The notes beneath the pieces were generated by a model. That model saw only the letters and a list, made by a program, of their open reading frames with translations. It was not told where the DNA came from and did no database searches. Shown in pieces: positions 44,458 to 58,590 of a DNA stretch of 64,000 nucleotides. The position numbers were made by a program, and so were the translations under genes. How positions within the stretch are numbered: the stretch's first letter is position 1; every line of letters begins with the position of its first letter. The DNA comes from Mycobacterium marinum. Lineage in GTDB: Bacteria > Actinomycetota > Actinomycetes > Mycobacteriales > Mycobacteriaceae. Location of the stretch: positions 5,890,001 to 5,954,000 of the forward strand of contig NZ_CP024190.1 in the NCBI RefSeq assembly GCF_003391395.1, read 5' to 3'.

Positions 44458-45197
44458 GTACCCGGGCCGAGGTATGCGCCGTCGCCTGCGCCGAATTGTT
44501 CCGCAACGCGGGTGAAATCATGGTCAGCCCGATGACGAACATGGCGTCGGTCGGAGCGAGGTTGGCCCGACTCACCTTCTCACCCGACATCCTGCTGACC
44601 GACGGGGAAGCCCAGTTGCTGGCCGACACGCCACCTTTGGGCAAGACCGGACCGGTCGAGGGCTGGATGCCCTTTGGCCGGGTCTTCGAGACACTGGCCT
44701 GGGGACGCCGGCATGTTGTGATGGGCGCCAATCAGGTTGACCGTTACGGCAATCAGAACATCTCGGCGTTCGGCCCGCTGCAGCATCCGACCCGGCAGAT
44801 GTTCGGCGTCCGGGGATCGCCCGGCAATACCATCAACCACGCAACCAGCTACTGGGTCGGCAGCCATTCCAAACGAGTGTTCTGCGAGGCCGTCGACATC
44901 GTCTCCGGAATCGGCTACGACAAGGTCGATCCCGACAACCCCGCGTTTCGGTTCGTCAACGTCTACCGGGTGGTGTCCAACCTGGGAGTGTTCGACTTCG
45001 GCGGACCCGAGCAAACGATGCGGGCCCTGAGTTTGCATCCCGGAGTGTCCCCCGACGACGTTCGGGAAGCCACCTCATTCGAGGTACACGGCCTCGAGGA
45101 CGCCGAACAAACCAGGACTCCCACCGACGGGGAACTGCAGCTGATCCGCGAAGTCATCGATCCGAAAGCGCTGCGCGATAGAGAGATTCGTTCATGA
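44454..45197 (+). CDS. ipdB: COCHEA-CoA hydrolase beta subunit IpdB
   Basis: A 247-residue CoA-transferase-fold partner of IpdA, matching Rv3552. GTG 44454 overlaps the ipdA stop (GTGA); a longer frame through ipdA is a shadow. Recognisable segments are SPMTNMASVGARLARLTF, LTDGEAQLL, NQVDRYGNQNISAFG and RGSPGNTINHATSYWVG. Its stop overlaps the ipdC start (ATGA), so the subunits and reductase are translated together. Confidence 0.95.
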
Positions 45198-46261
45198 GAT
45201 TGCGCACGCCGCTGACCGATCTGGTCGGCGTCGAGCACCCGGTGGTGCAGACCGGGATGGGTTGGGTGGCCGGTGCGCGGCTGGTCTCGGCCACAGCGAA
45301 CGCGGGGGGCCTGGGAATCCTGGCTTCGGCCACCATGACCTTGGACGAATTGGACACTGCCATAGGCAAAGTCAAAGCCACCACCGACAAGCCTTTCGGA
45401 GTGAACATCCGCGCCGACGCCGCCGATGCGTCGGACCGGGTCGAGTTGATGATCCGCGAGGGTGTCAAAGTCGCATCCTTTGCCCTGGCCCCCAAGCCCG
45501 AGCTGATCGCGCGGCTCAAGGAAGCCGGAGCCGTCGTCATCCCATCGATCGGCGCGGCCAAGCACGCCCGCAAGGTTGCGGGCTGGGGCGCGGACGCCAT
45601 GATCGTCCAAGGCGGTGAGGGCGGCGGACACACCGGACCGGTCGCGACGACGCTGCTGTTGCCCTCGGTGCTGGACGCCGTCAAGGGCACCGGCATCCCG
45701 GTGATCGCGGCAGGCGGTTTCTTCGATGGACGCGGGCTGGCCGCCGCGCTTTCCTATGGCGCGGCAGGCGTGGCAATGGGCACCCGTTTCCTGCTCACCT
45801 CGGACTCCACCGTGCCCGACGCGGTGAAACGACGCTATCTTCAGGCCGCGCTGGATGGCACCGTCGTCACCACCCGGGTCGACGGGATGCCACACCGGGT
45901 GCTGCGCACCGGACTGGTCGAGAAATTGGAAGGCGGATCGCGAGCGCGGGGCTTTACCGCCGCGATCCGCAACGCCGCGAAGTTCAAACAGATGTCGCAG
46001 ATGAGCTGGGCGTCGATGATCAAAGACGGCCTCGCCATGCGACACGGCAAAGAACTGACCTGGTCACAGGTGGTGATGGCGGCCAATACCCCGATGTTGT
46101 TGAAGGCCGGTCTGGTCGACGGCAACCCCGAGGCGGGGGTACTGGCATCGGGTCAGGTCGCCGGAATACTCGATGACCTGCCGTCGTGTGCGCAATTGGT
46201 CGAGTCGATCGTGCACGACGCCATCGAACATCTACGGGCCGCCGCAGCGCTGGTGGAGTAG
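45194..46261 (+). CDS. ipdC: 2-nitropropane-dioxygenase-like reductase IpdC
   Basis: A 355-residue FMN-dependent TIM-barrel protein of the nitronate monooxygenase family, matching Rv3553. In C/D-ring catabolism it reduces an unsaturated ring intermediate before EchA20. FMN-binding features include VIVQGGEGGGHTGP, IPVIAAGGFFDGRG and GVAMGTRFLLTSDS. The stop lies 30 bases before the preferred fdxB ATG. Confidence 0.93.
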   Translation: MRLRTPLTDLVGVEHPVVQTGMGWVAGARLVSATANAGGLGILASATMTLDELDTAIGKVKATTDKPFGVNIRADAADASDRVELMIREGVKVASFALAPKPELIARLKEAGAVVIPSIGAAKHARKVAGWGADAMIVQGGEGGGHTGPVATTLLLPSVLDAVKGTGIPVIAAGGFFDGRGLAAALSYGAAGVAMGTRFLLTSDSTVPDAVKRRYLQAALDGTVVTTRVDGMPHRVLRTGLVEKLEGGSRARGFTAAIRNAAKFKQMSQMSWASMIKDGLAMRHGKELTWSQVVMAANTPMLLKAGLVDGNPEAGVLASGQVAGILDDLPSCAQLVESIVHDAIEHLRAAAALVE

Positions 46262-46291
46262 TTGACGCGTGTCGACTACGCTTCTTCAGCT

Positions 46292-48313
46292 ATGTCGACC
46301 ATCGACGCCGTGAACCGAGCGGCACCGGATTCGTCTGCGCATCACGCTCTGCCCGATCCTGGCGAGACGGTGCCTAAGCTGGCCCTTCCCACCCTTGGGA
46401 TCTTCCTGGCCGCACTCGGGTCCTTTGTCCTGACGACGGTCGGCTACATCGACGGTTGGGTCCCGTTCTGGGTGACGATTCCGGTCAACGCCGCGGTGAC
46501 CTTTGTGATGTTCACCGTCGTGCACGACGCCTCGCATTACTCGGTCAGCTCGGTGCGCTGGGTGAACGGGTTGTTCGGGCGGCTGGCTTTTCTCTTCGTC
46601 GGTCCGGTGGTCGCCTTCCCGGCCTTCGGATACATCCACATCCAGCATCACCGCCACTCCAATGACGACGTCGAAGACCCCGACACCTTCGCCTCTCATG
46701 GTTCGCCGTGGCTGCTGCCGTTGCGCTGGTCGCTGGTGGAGTACTACTACCTCAAGTACTACATCCCGCGTGCTCGTAGCCGACCGGTCGTCGAGTTTGC
46801 CGAGACGCTGTTCATGTTTGCGTTGAGCATCACCGGCTTGACCATTGCGATCGTCACCGGCAATTTCTGGACGTTGGCGGTGGTCTTCTTGATCCCGCAG
46901 CGCATCGGACTCACCGTGCTGGCATGGTGGTTCGACTGGCTGCCTCATCACGGGCTGGAGGACACCCAGCGCACCAACCGCTATCGCGCGACCCGCAACC
47001 GCGTCGGTGCGGAATGGCTGTTCACGCCGGTGCTGCTGTCGCAGAACTACCACCTGGTACACCATCTGCACCCGTCGGTGCCGTTCTACCGGTACGTGCG
47101 CACCTGGAAGCGCAACGAAGAGGCTTACCTGGAACGCAACGCCGCGATCTCCACGGTCTTTGGCCAGCAATTGAATCCGGACGAGTACCGGGAGTGGAAG
47201 GAACTCAACGGCAGGCTCGCCAAGCTGTTGCCGGTGCGGATGCCGGCCAGGTCGAGTTCGCCGCACGCGGTGCTGCACCGCATCCCGGTCGCATCGGTGG
47301 ACCCCATCACCACCGACAGCACGCTGGTGACGTTTGCGGTGCCCGAAGACCTGCAGGACGCCTTCCGCTTCGAGCCGGGCCAACACGTGACGGTCCGCAC
47401 CGATCTTGGCGGGCAGGGCGTCCGTCGCAACTACTCGATCTGCGCTCCGGCCACTCGGGCCCAGCTGAGGATCGCCGTCAAACACATTCCGGGCGGCGCG
47501 TTTTCGACTTTTGTGGCCAACGACCTCAAGGCCGGCGATGTGCTGGAGCTGATGACGCCGACCGGCCAGTTCGGCACGCCATTGAATCCGTTGGAGCGCA
47601 AGCACTACGTCGGACTGGTGGCCGGCAGCGGGATCACACCGGTGTTGTCGATCCTTGCGACCACGCTCGAGATCGAAGCCGAAAGCCGGTTCACCCTGAT
47701 CTACGGGAATCGCACCAAGGAATCCACGATGTTCCGGACCGAGCTGGACCGTCTCGAGTCACGCTATGCCGACCGGCTGGAGATCCTGCACGTGATGTCC
47801 AACGAGCCGCTGCACACCCCAGAGCTACGCGGACGCATCGACACGGAGAAGCTCAACAGGTGGCTGACGAGCAACCTGTCCCCAGAAACGGTGGATGAGT
47901 GGTTCATCTGCGGACCAATGGAAATGACCACCACGGTGCGTGACTCGTTGATCGAGCACGGGGTCGACACGGAGCACATTCACCTGGAGCTGTTCTTCGG
48001 TTACAACACAGCACCGGCGACCGATCACGGGTACGAGGGCGCAACCGTGACCTTCACCCTGTCCGGGCGGCAGGACACCTTCGATCTGACCCCCGGAGAC
48101 TCGATCCTGGAGGGCGCGCTACAGCGGCGCAGCGATGCACCCTATGCCTGCATGGGCGGAGCGTGCGGCACCTGCCGAGCCAAACTCATCGAAGGCAACG
48201 TGGAGATGGACCACAACTTCGCGCTTGGTCAGGCCGAACTCGACGCGGGTTACATCTTGACGTGTCAGTCGCACCCGACCACACCGTTCGTGGCAGTCGA
48301 CTACGACAGCTGA
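46292..48313 (+). CDS. fdxB: FdxB: membrane desaturase/hydroxylase fused to ferredoxin reductase
   Basis: A 673-residue fusion matching Rv3554. Residues about 30-310 are a fatty-acid-desaturase-type membrane domain with several hydrophobic helices and the histidine boxes HDASH, HIQHHRHS and HHLHP. Residues about 330-560 are an FNR-like reductase (RRNYSICAP, GSGITPVLS). The last 100 residues hold a plant-type 2Fe-2S ferredoxin with CMGGACGTC plus a distal Cys. It is a self-contained oxidative enzyme; the steroid substrate is not established. ATG 46292 is preferred over the TTG at 46262. Confidence 0.92.
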   Translation: MSTIDAVNRAAPDSSAHHALPDPGETVPKLALPTLGIFLAALGSFVLTTVGYIDGWVPFWVTIPVNAAVTFVMFTVVHDASHYSVSSVRWVNGLFGRLAFLFVGPVVAFPAFGYIHIQHHRHSNDDVEDPDTFASHGSPWLLPLRWSLVEYYYLKYYIPRARSRPVVEFAETLFMFALSITGLTIAIVTGNFWTLAVVFLIPQRIGLTVLAWWFDWLPHHGLEDTQRTNRYRATRNRVGAEWLFTPVLLSQNYHLVHHLHPSVPFYRYVRTWKRNEEAYLERNAAISTVFGQQLNPDEYREWKELNGRLAKLLPVRMPARSSSPHAVLHRIPVASVDPITTDSTLVTFAVPEDLQDAFRFEPGQHVTVRTDLGGQGVRRNYSICAPATRAQLRIAVKHIPGGAFSTFVANDLKAGDVLELMTPTGQFGTPLNPLERKHYVGLVAGSGITPVLSILATTLEIEAESRFTLIYGNRTKESTMFRTELDRLESRYADRLEILHVMSNEPLHTPELRGRIDTEKLNRWLTSNLSPETVDEWFICGPMEMTTTVRDSLIEHGVDTEHIHLELFFGYNTAPATDHGYEGATVTFTLSGRQDTFDLTPGDSILEGALQRRSDAPYACMGGACGTCRAKLIEGNVEMDHNFALGQAELDAGYILTCQSHPTTPFVAVDYDS

Positions 48314-48320
48314 GGCGCCC

Positions 48321-48346
48321 ATCGCGCCGGACGCAACCGGCGCGAT
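48321..48346 (+). terminator. Strong hairpin after fdxB
   Basis: ATCGCGCCGG-ACGCAA-CCGGCGCGAT is a perfect 10-bp stem with a 6-base loop, 7 bases after the fdxB stop. No U-tract follows, which is common for mycobacterial candidates. It lies between fdxB and the converging giant PE_PGRS gene. Confidence 0.65.
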
Positions 48347-48399
48347 ACGACACCGCCGCGGGCCATCGGTCGGGTGGTCCGCACCCGGACGCCAGCGGG

Positions 48400-52755
<4,356 letters not shown>

Positions 52756-52957
52756 CTGAGCCTCCCAATACGTGTCGACACACGCGCTCTTCCATCCGAC
52801 GATCGCGCAGTCACGTCAATTGGACAGAGAAACAGTAGCAACGGGCATGAATAATCGTCTGGCATTGCGCAGGACGCGCCACACCGAAAATCCCGATGCC
52901 ACAGGACTCGCCGCGCGAGCCGAGTGGTTCACCCTTCGCAGCCCGAAACGCCGGCCG

Positions 52958-54118
52958 CTATAGCCGCTCGATGATCGTGACGTTGGCGGTGCCCCCGCCT
53001 TCGCACATCGTCTGTAGCCCGTAGCGCCCACCGACCCGCTCGAGTTCATTGAGCATGGTGGTGAACAGCTTGGCCCCGGTGGCACCCAGCGGATGACCGA
53101 GAGCGATGGCACCGCCATTGGGGTTGACCTTCTCGGGATCGGCCTTGATTTCCTTGAGCCACGCCAAAACCACCGGCGCGAACGCCTCATTGATCTCTAC
53201 CGTGGCGATGTCATCGATGGACAGACCGGTCTTTTCCAGCGCATGGCGGGTCGCCGGGATGGGGCCGGTGAGCATGAACACCGGGTCGGCGGCGCGAGCA
53301 CTGATGTGGTGGATGCGAGCGCGCGGAGTCAGGCCGTGATCCTTGACCGCCTGTTCGGAAGCCAGCAGCACCGCGCTGGCACCGTCGGAGATCTGGCTGG
53401 CCATCGCGGCGGTAAGCCGTCCCCCCTCGACCAGGGTCTTCAAGCCAGCCATCTTCTCCAGCGATGACTCGCGCGGCCCTTCGTCGACCCGGAAGGGTCC
53501 GGATTCCGTTTCCACACTGAGGATTTCGTTATCGAAGCGGCCACCCCTGATCGCCGCGAACGCACGCGCGTGGCTGGTCAGCGCATACTGCTCCATCTCT
53601 TCACGCGACAAATTCCACTTCTCGGCGATCATCTCCGAACCGCGGAACTGCGAGATCTCCTGATCCCCGTACCGGTGCAGCCACTGCTTGGATTCGTTGG
53701 TCGGCGAGCTAAAGCCGAATTGTTCACCGACGATCATTGCCGACGAGATCGGGATCTGGCTCATGTTCTGCATGCCACCGGCCACGATGAGGTCCGCCGT
53801 TCCGGACATGATCGCTTGCGCACCAAAGGAGATCGCCTGCTGGCTGGAGCCGCATTGGCGGTCCACGGTGACACCCGGCACTTCTTCGGGATATCCCGCC
53901 GCAAGCCAGGACAACCGTGCGATATTGCCGGCCTGACCGCCGATGGCATCGACACAGCCCGCGATCACGTCGTCGACCGCGGCCGGGTCGACGTCAACTC
54001 GATCCAGCAGTCCCCGCCACCCCAAGGCACCCAGGTCGACGGGATGTACCCCCGCCAACGCTCCGCCACGCTTGCCCACCGCGGTACGTACAGCGTCGAT
54101 GACGTACGCCTCCGGCAT
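52958..54118 (-). CDS. fadA6: Thiolase FadA6 (HIP pathway)
   Basis: A 386-residue thiolase matching Rv3556c. It cleaves the beta-ketoacyl-CoA intermediates that follow HIP ring opening. The nucleophile cysteine is in VDRQCGSSQQ, and the other active-site parts are GGAIALGHPLGATG and TMCEGGGTANVT. ATG 54118 lies 2 bases after the kstR2 stop; longer starts read into kstR2. The gap 52756-52957 to the PE_PGRS start holds a GTGTCGACAC palindrome (52772-52781) and no gene. Confidence 0.95.
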   Translation of the reverse strand: MPEAYVIDAVRTAVGKRGGALAGVHPVDLGALGWRGLLDRVDVDPAAVDDVIAGCVDAIGGQAGNIARLSWLAAGYPEEVPGVTVDRQCGSSQQAISFGAQAIMSGTADLIVAGGMQNMSQIPISSAMIVGEQFGFSSPTNESKQWLHRYGDQEISQFRGSEMIAEKWNLSREEMEQYALTSHARAFAAIRGGRFDNEILSVETESGPFRVDEGPRESSLEKMAGLKTLVEGGRLTAAMASQISDGASAVLLASEQAVKDHGLTPRARIHHISARAADPVFMLTGPIPATRHALEKTGLSIDDIATVEINEAFAPVVLAWLKEIKADPEKVNPNGGAIALGHPLGATGAKLFTTMLNELERVGGRYGLQTMCEGGGTANVTIIERL

Positions 54119-54120
54119 TT

Positions 54121-54723
54121 TCAGACTCCTTCTTTTTGGATCCCGCCCAGCACAATGGCGAGATACTTCTGCCCGACCTGCTGCGCGGTCAGCGCTCCGC
54201 CAGGTTTGTACCAGCGCACCGACACCCAGGTGGTGTCGCGGATGAACCGGTAGACCAGGTCCACGTCGAGGTCGGGCCGGAAGTAGCCCTCCTCGATGCC
54301 CTGGTTGAGCACGTCGACCCACATTTTGCGCTGCTCTTTGTTGCGGTCCTCCAGGTAGGAAAACCGGGGCTGTGAAGACAGCCGTTGGGCCTCGTCCTGG
54401 TAAATGACCACTTGAGCGTGCCGATGTTCGATGGCCTCGAACGACGCCAGGAACAGGCCCTTGAGCCGCTCCAGCGGGTTGGGTTCGCCATCGACGATCT
54501 CGAGGTAGCGAGCGAAGAGCCAGTCCAGAAACTCGCGCAACAGCTCGTCGACCATTTCCTCTTTGGAGGCGAAATGGTGATAGAGGCTGCCGGACAGGAT
54601 GCCGGCTCCGTCGGCGATGTCACGGACGGTGGTGGCGCGCAGACCGCGCTCGGCGAACATCACCGCGGCGAGCCCCAATAACTCTCCTCGGCGGCTGTTA
54701 GCCTGACCGGTCATTCGTTCCAC
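54121..54723 (-). CDS. kstR2: TetR-family repressor KstR2
   Basis: A 200-residue TetR regulator matching Rv3557c. It represses the HIP regulon and is released by HIP-CoA. The helix-turn-helix is at about residues 24-55 (ATTVRDIADGAGILSGSLYHHF); the rest is the ligand-binding and dimer domain ending AIVLGGIQKEGV. GTG 54723 gives the family length; ATG 54714 is possible. Its own operator lies 15 bases upstream, implying autoregulation, and fadA6 follows in the same operon. Confidence 0.95.
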   Translation of the reverse strand: MERMTGQANSRRGELLGLAAVMFAERGLRATTVRDIADGAGILSGSLYHHFASKEEMVDELLREFLDWLFARYLEIVDGEPNPLERLKGLFLASFEAIEHRHAQVVIYQDEAQRLSSQPRFSYLEDRNKEQRKMWVDVLNQGIEEGYFRPDLDVDLVYRFIRDTTWVSVRWYKPGGALTAQQVGQKYLAIVLGGIQKEGV

Positions 54724-54738
54724 CCGATCAGCGTATCA

Positions 54739-54752
54739 ACCAAGCGCTTGCT
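54739..54752. promoter_or_regulatory. KstR2 operator upstream of kstR2
   Basis: ACCAAGCGCTTGCT matches AnCAAGnnCTTGnT. It lies 15 bases upstream of kstR2 and 146 bases before the PPE64 start, so control of PPE64 is possible but not shown. Confidence 0.85.
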
Positions 54753-54898
54753 CGGCCAATGTGACTAAAGACCTCAATATCAGCGAAACGCACTATCCCC
54801 GCCTGACCACCGTCGTAGCATCTGCGCCGGAACACTCCAATTCGATTTCGGCACTGGCCGCATCGGGGGGCGGCGAGGCCACTGGCAGGAGGTCAGCC

Positions 54899-56512
54899 AT
54901 GGTCAGTTTTCCGATGTTGCCCCCGGAGATCAATTCGCTGCGAATGTTCAACGGTGCGGGTTCTACGCCGATGCTGCAGGCGTCGGCGGCCTGGAAGGGC
55001 CTCGCCGAGGAGTTGGGCGCCGCGGCGGATTCGTTTTCCGCTGTGACCTCCGGCCTGGCCGGACAGGCTTGGCAAGGCGCGGCATCGGCGGCTATGACGG
55101 CCGCGGCCAGCCCCTACGCGGGGTGGTTGAGTGCGGCGGCGGCGCGGGCTGCCGGCGCGGCCGGCCAAGCCCAGGCGGTAGCCAGCGCATTCGAGGCGGC
55201 GCGGATGGCGATGATCCATCCGCTGGCCGTGGCGGCCAACCGCAACGTGTTTGTGCAGTTGGTGCGGTCGAACTTCTTCGGGTTCAATGCGCCGGCGATC
55301 ATGGCAGCCGAGTCACAGTACGAAGAGATGTGGGCCGCAGACGTGGCCGCGATGACCGGCTACCACTCCGGCGTGTCAGCGGCGGCAGCAAGTTTGAATC
55401 CCTTCCAACAGTTGTTGCAGGCGCTGCCGAACATAGGGCTCGGCAATAAGGGCGGCACCGGGAACATCGGCAGCGGAAACACCGGCAGCACCAACATCGG
55501 CAACGGAAACACCGGCAGCTCCAACTTCGGCGGCGGCAACGTCGGCAGCAACAACATCGGCGATGGGAACCTGGGCAGCGGCAACTGGGGCAGCGGCAAC
55601 CTCGGCAACGAAAACATCGGTTTCGGAAACACCGGCAACCCTCTCACCAGCTCTAATCCGGGCATCAACTTCGGCTTGGGCAACTGGGGCAACGGGAACT
55701 TCGGCATCGGTAACCGCGGCGACCTCAACGTTGGCGCCGGCAACAGCGGTGACGGGAACCTGGGCTTTGGACTTACCGGCGACAATCTGGTCGGCTTCGG
55801 GAATGCCTACTACGACTCGACAACCGGTCAGTTCACGTTCAATGGACTGAACTCGGGCACCGGGAATTTCGGAATCGGCAACTCGGGTACGAACAATATC
55901 GGCTTCTTCAACTCCGGTAATGGAAACTTCGGCGTCTTCAATGCGGGCCTCTCGTCCACTAGCGCCTTCGGCAACTTCGGCGTCGGGAACTCGGGCACCG
56001 GCAACGTCGGTTTCGGCAACTCCGACATCGGCAACTTCGGCGTCGGGAACTCGGGTGTCCTCAACACCGGCTTCTTCAACTCGGCCAGTGGCAACACCGG
56101 CTTCGGCAACGCGGGCAGCACCAACACGGGCTTCCTGAATTCGGGCGACGTCAATACGGGATCCGGCAATTCCGGCCACACGAATACCGGTTTGTGGAAT
56201 TCGGGCGACGTGAACACCGACATCGGTTCCACCGCCGACACCGGCGACACGAACTCGGGCTTCAACAATACCGGGAGCAATGTCTCGGGCTTCTTCAACA
56301 CTGCCACCGGAACGTTTGCCGGCGACATCTCGGGCATGTTCAACCAGGCCAGCGGCGGCACCGTAAACGGCATCATCTCCGGCATCGGGAATACCGGCGT
56401 CGCGGACAGCCTCCCCGGGATTGCCGGCAACCTCACGGGGTTGTTCAACACGGGCAGCAATATGTCGGGCGTGTTCAGCCTGGAAGAACTGCTGAAACAG
56501 CTAGCGGGGTAA
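54899..56512 (+). CDS. PPE64: PPE-MPTR protein PPE64
   Basis: A 537-residue PPE protein in the position of Rv3558. The PPE domain (residues about 1-175) begins MVSFPMLPPEINSLRMFNGAG and includes WQGAASAAM (the WxG turn) for ESX export with a PE partner. The rest is about 60 MPTR-type NxGxGN pentapeptides, such as NIGSGNTGSTNIGNGN, ending FNTGSNMSGVFSLEELLKQLAG. ATG 54899 is chosen because AGGAGG lies 7 bases upstream; an in-frame GTG at 54761 would add 46 non-PPE residues. Confidence 0.92.
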   Translation: MVSFPMLPPEINSLRMFNGAGSTPMLQASAAWKGLAEELGAAADSFSAVTSGLAGQAWQGAASAAMTAAASPYAGWLSAAAARAAGAAGQAQAVASAFEAARMAMIHPLAVAANRNVFVQLVRSNFFGFNAPAIMAAESQYEEMWAADVAAMTGYHSGVSAAAASLNPFQQLLQALPNIGLGNKGGTGNIGSGNTGSTNIGNGNTGSSNFGGGNVGSNNIGDGNLGSGNWGSGNLGNENIGFGNTGNPLTSSNPGINFGLGNWGNGNFGIGNRGDLNVGAGNSGDGNLGFGLTGDNLVGFGNAYYDSTTGQFTFNGLNSGTGNFGIGNSGTNNIGFFNSGNGNFGVFNAGLSSTSAFGNFGVGNSGTGNVGFGNSDIGNFGVGNSGVLNTGFFNSASGNTGFGNAGSTNTGFLNSGDVNTGSGNSGHTNTGLWNSGDVNTDIGSTADTGDTNSGFNNTGSNVSGFFNTATGTFAGDISGMFNQASGGTVNGIISGIGNTGVADSLPGIAGNLTGLFNTGSNMSGVFSLEELLKQLAG

Positions 56513-56586
56513 CCGATTCGGTCGTCCGGCGCCCAGGATCGGACTTCGGCAACACATTTACCAGTGATGCGGCCGCGACAACCCGA

Positions 56587-57375
56587 TCAGGGGTGCTGAC
56601 TGGAGACCGAAATCACCTCTCCGGTCAGATAGCTCGAGTACTCGCTGGCCAGAAACGCGATGGTGGCCGCCACTTCCCACGGTTCGGCGGCGCGTCCGAA
56701 CGCCTCACCGGCGGACAGCCGGTCGAGCAGCTCGGCAGAGGTGGTCTTGTCCAGGAACTTGTGCCGGGCGATGCTAGGTGACACCGCATTGATCCGCACC
56801 CCATACTCCGCGGCTTCCATTGCGCTACAGCGAGTTAACGCCATGACGCCGGCCTTGGCGGCGGCGTAGTGCGACTGCGAGTGCTGCGCCCGCCAACCCA
56901 GCACGCTGGCGTTGTTGACGATCACTCCACCATGCGGCGCCTCACGGAAGTAGCGAAGTGCGGCTCGAGTGGCCCGGAACACCGATGTGAGCGTCACGTC
57001 CAGGACGCGATCCCACTCGTCGTCGGTCATATCGGCCACCGGGGTCTGCCCGCCCAACCCGGCGTTGTTGACCAACACGTCAAGGCGGCCCATGCGGGCG
57101 GTGGTCGAGTCGATCAGCGCGTCGACCTGTGCGGTGGAACTCACGTCGCACAGCACGCTTTCGACCCGGCCCAGTCCCAGCGCGGACAGTTCGGCGGCGG
57201 TTTCGCCGAGCCGTCGCTCGTGGTGGTCGGAAATCACCACATCGGCGCCTTCGGCCAGGGCACGGCGCGCCGTCGCCGAACCGATGCCGGTGCCGGCCGC
57301 CGCGGTCACCACCACGACCTTGTCAACCAAAAGGCCATGTCCAGCAATTTCTTTCGGCGCTTCAGACAAGCTCAT
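56587..57375 (-). CDS. ipdF: 5-hydroxy-HIP-CoA dehydrogenase IpdF
   Basis: A 262-residue SDR matching Rv3559c. It oxidises the C5 hydroxyl of the CoA-activated HIP intermediate. Cofactor motif TAAAGTGIG, NNAG and the catalytic set NASVLGWRAQHSQSHYAAAKAG are present; the last residues (EVISVSSQHP) complete the fold. ATG overlaps the fadE30 stop by four bases, so it is translated with fadE30. Confidence 0.94.
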   Translation of the reverse strand: MSLSEAPKEIAGHGLLVDKVVVVTAAAGTGIGSATARRALAEGADVVISDHHERRLGETAAELSALGLGRVESVLCDVSSTAQVDALIDSTTARMGRLDVLVNNAGLGGQTPVADMTDDEWDRVLDVTLTSVFRATRAALRYFREAPHGGVIVNNASVLGWRAQHSQSHYAAAKAGVMALTRCSAMEAAEYGVRINAVSPSIARHKFLDKTTSAELLDRLSAGEAFGRAAEPWEVAATIAFLASEYSSYLTGEVISVSSQHP

Positions 57376-58520
57376 CCCTTGGCCTCCCGGGGCAGGCCGA
57401 GCACCCGCTCGGCAATGATGTTGCGCTGAATCTCGTTGGATCCGCCGTAGATCGTGTCAGCGCGGGTGAACAAGAACAGCCGCTGCCATTCATCGAACTC
57501 GCCGTCGGCCAGCGTCAAGCCCGGCTTGCCGATCACATCCATCGCCAGTTCGCCGAGACTGCGATGCCAGTTGGCCCACAGCAACTTCGAAACGTTGTCC
57601 TGGCCGGGCTGCTCAACATCCATGGTGGCCAGGGCATACGAACGCATTGCCCGTAGTCCGGTCCACGCCCGGGTCAGGCGTTCCCGGATGAACGGATCGT
57701 CGGCGGCGCCGGTGCGCCGCGCGAGAGCGGCCAGATCGGAAAGCTCACGGGCATAGACGATCTGCTGCCCCAGCGTCGAGACGCCCCGCTCGAAGGTCAG
57801 CGTGCCCATCGCGACGCGCCAGCCGTCACCCGGTGCGCCGACCACCAAGTCAGCATCGGTGCGGGCGTCGTCGAAGAACACCTCATTGAACTCCGCGGTA
57901 CCGGTGATCTGGACGATCGGCCGGATCTGCACGCCGGGCTGATCCAGCGGGACCAGCAGATACGACAGCCCGGCATGGCGTTTGGAGCCCTTCTCGGTTC
58001 GCGCGACCACGAAGCACCACTGCGAAAGATGAGCCAGCGACGTCCATACCTTCTGGCCGTTGATTACCCATTGATCACCGTCGAGTTCGGCGGTGGTCGC
58101 CACATTGGCCAGGTCACTACCGGCGCCGGGCTCGGAATACCCCTGGCACCACAGCTCGGTGACGTCGAGGATGCGCGGCAGGAAGCGCTGCTGTTGTTCG
58201 GGTGTCCCGAAGGCGATCAGCGTTGGCCCGAGCAGCTCTTCACCGAAGTGGTTGACCTTGTCCGGCGCATCCGCGCGCGCGTATTCCTCGTAGAAAGCCA
58301 CGCGGTGGGCGGTCGAGAGCCCCCGGCCGCCATGCTCGACCGGCCACCCCAGGCAGGTCAGCCCGGCCGCGGCCAGATGCTGGTTCCAGGCCCGGCGTTC
58401 CTCGAAAGCCTCGTGTTCACGTCCCGGCCCGCCGAGCCCCTTGAGCGTTGCGAATTCTCCGACCAGATTGGCCGCGAGCCAGCCGCGGACCTCCGCCCGA
58501 AACTCCTCGACGTCCTGCAT
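57372..58520 (-). CDS. fadE30: Acyl-CoA dehydrogenase FadE30
   Basis: A 382-residue acyl-CoA dehydrogenase matching Rv3560c. It performs the first dehydrogenation of HIP-CoA after FadD3. Segments include QGYSEPGAGSDLANVATTAE, NGQKVWTSLAHLSQWCFVVARTE and the C-terminal FTRADTIYGGSNEIQRNIIAERVLGLPRE, all intact. The KstR2 operator is 17 bases upstream of the start, shared with fadD3. Confidence 0.95.
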   Translation of the reverse strand: MQDVEEFRAEVRGWLAANLVGEFATLKGLGGPGREHEAFEERRAWNQHLAAAGLTCLGWPVEHGGRGLSTAHRVAFYEEYARADAPDKVNHFGEELLGPTLIAFGTPEQQQRFLPRILDVTELWCQGYSEPGAGSDLANVATTAELDGDQWVINGQKVWTSLAHLSQWCFVVARTEKGSKRHAGLSYLLVPLDQPGVQIRPIVQITGTAEFNEVFFDDARTDADLVVGAPGDGWRVAMGTLTFERGVSTLGQQIVYARELSDLAALARRTGAADDPFIRERLTRAWTGLRAMRSYALATMDVEQPGQDNVSKLLWANWHRSLGELAMDVIGKPGLTLADGEFDEWQRLFLFTRADTIYGGSNEIQRNIIAERVLGLPREAKG

Positions 58521-58537
58521 GCCCTGTAGGCTAACCT

Positions 58538-58551
58538 ACCAAGCACTTGCT
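58538..58551. promoter_or_regulatory. KstR2 operator between fadE30 and fadD3
   Basis: ACCAAGCACTTGCT matches AnCAAGnnCTTGnT and lies between divergent fadE30 (17 bases away) and fadD3 (39 bases away). Confidence 0.87.
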
Positions 58552-58590
58552 TTGTTAGCCCCGGCGGTCGCCGCGTGAGGAGGAGCGTCG

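Noticed and set aside
54761..54898. N-terminal extension of PPE64 from a GTG at 54761
   Set aside because: The canonical MVSFPMLPPE start at 54899 has an ideal AGGAGG; the extension is not PPE-like.
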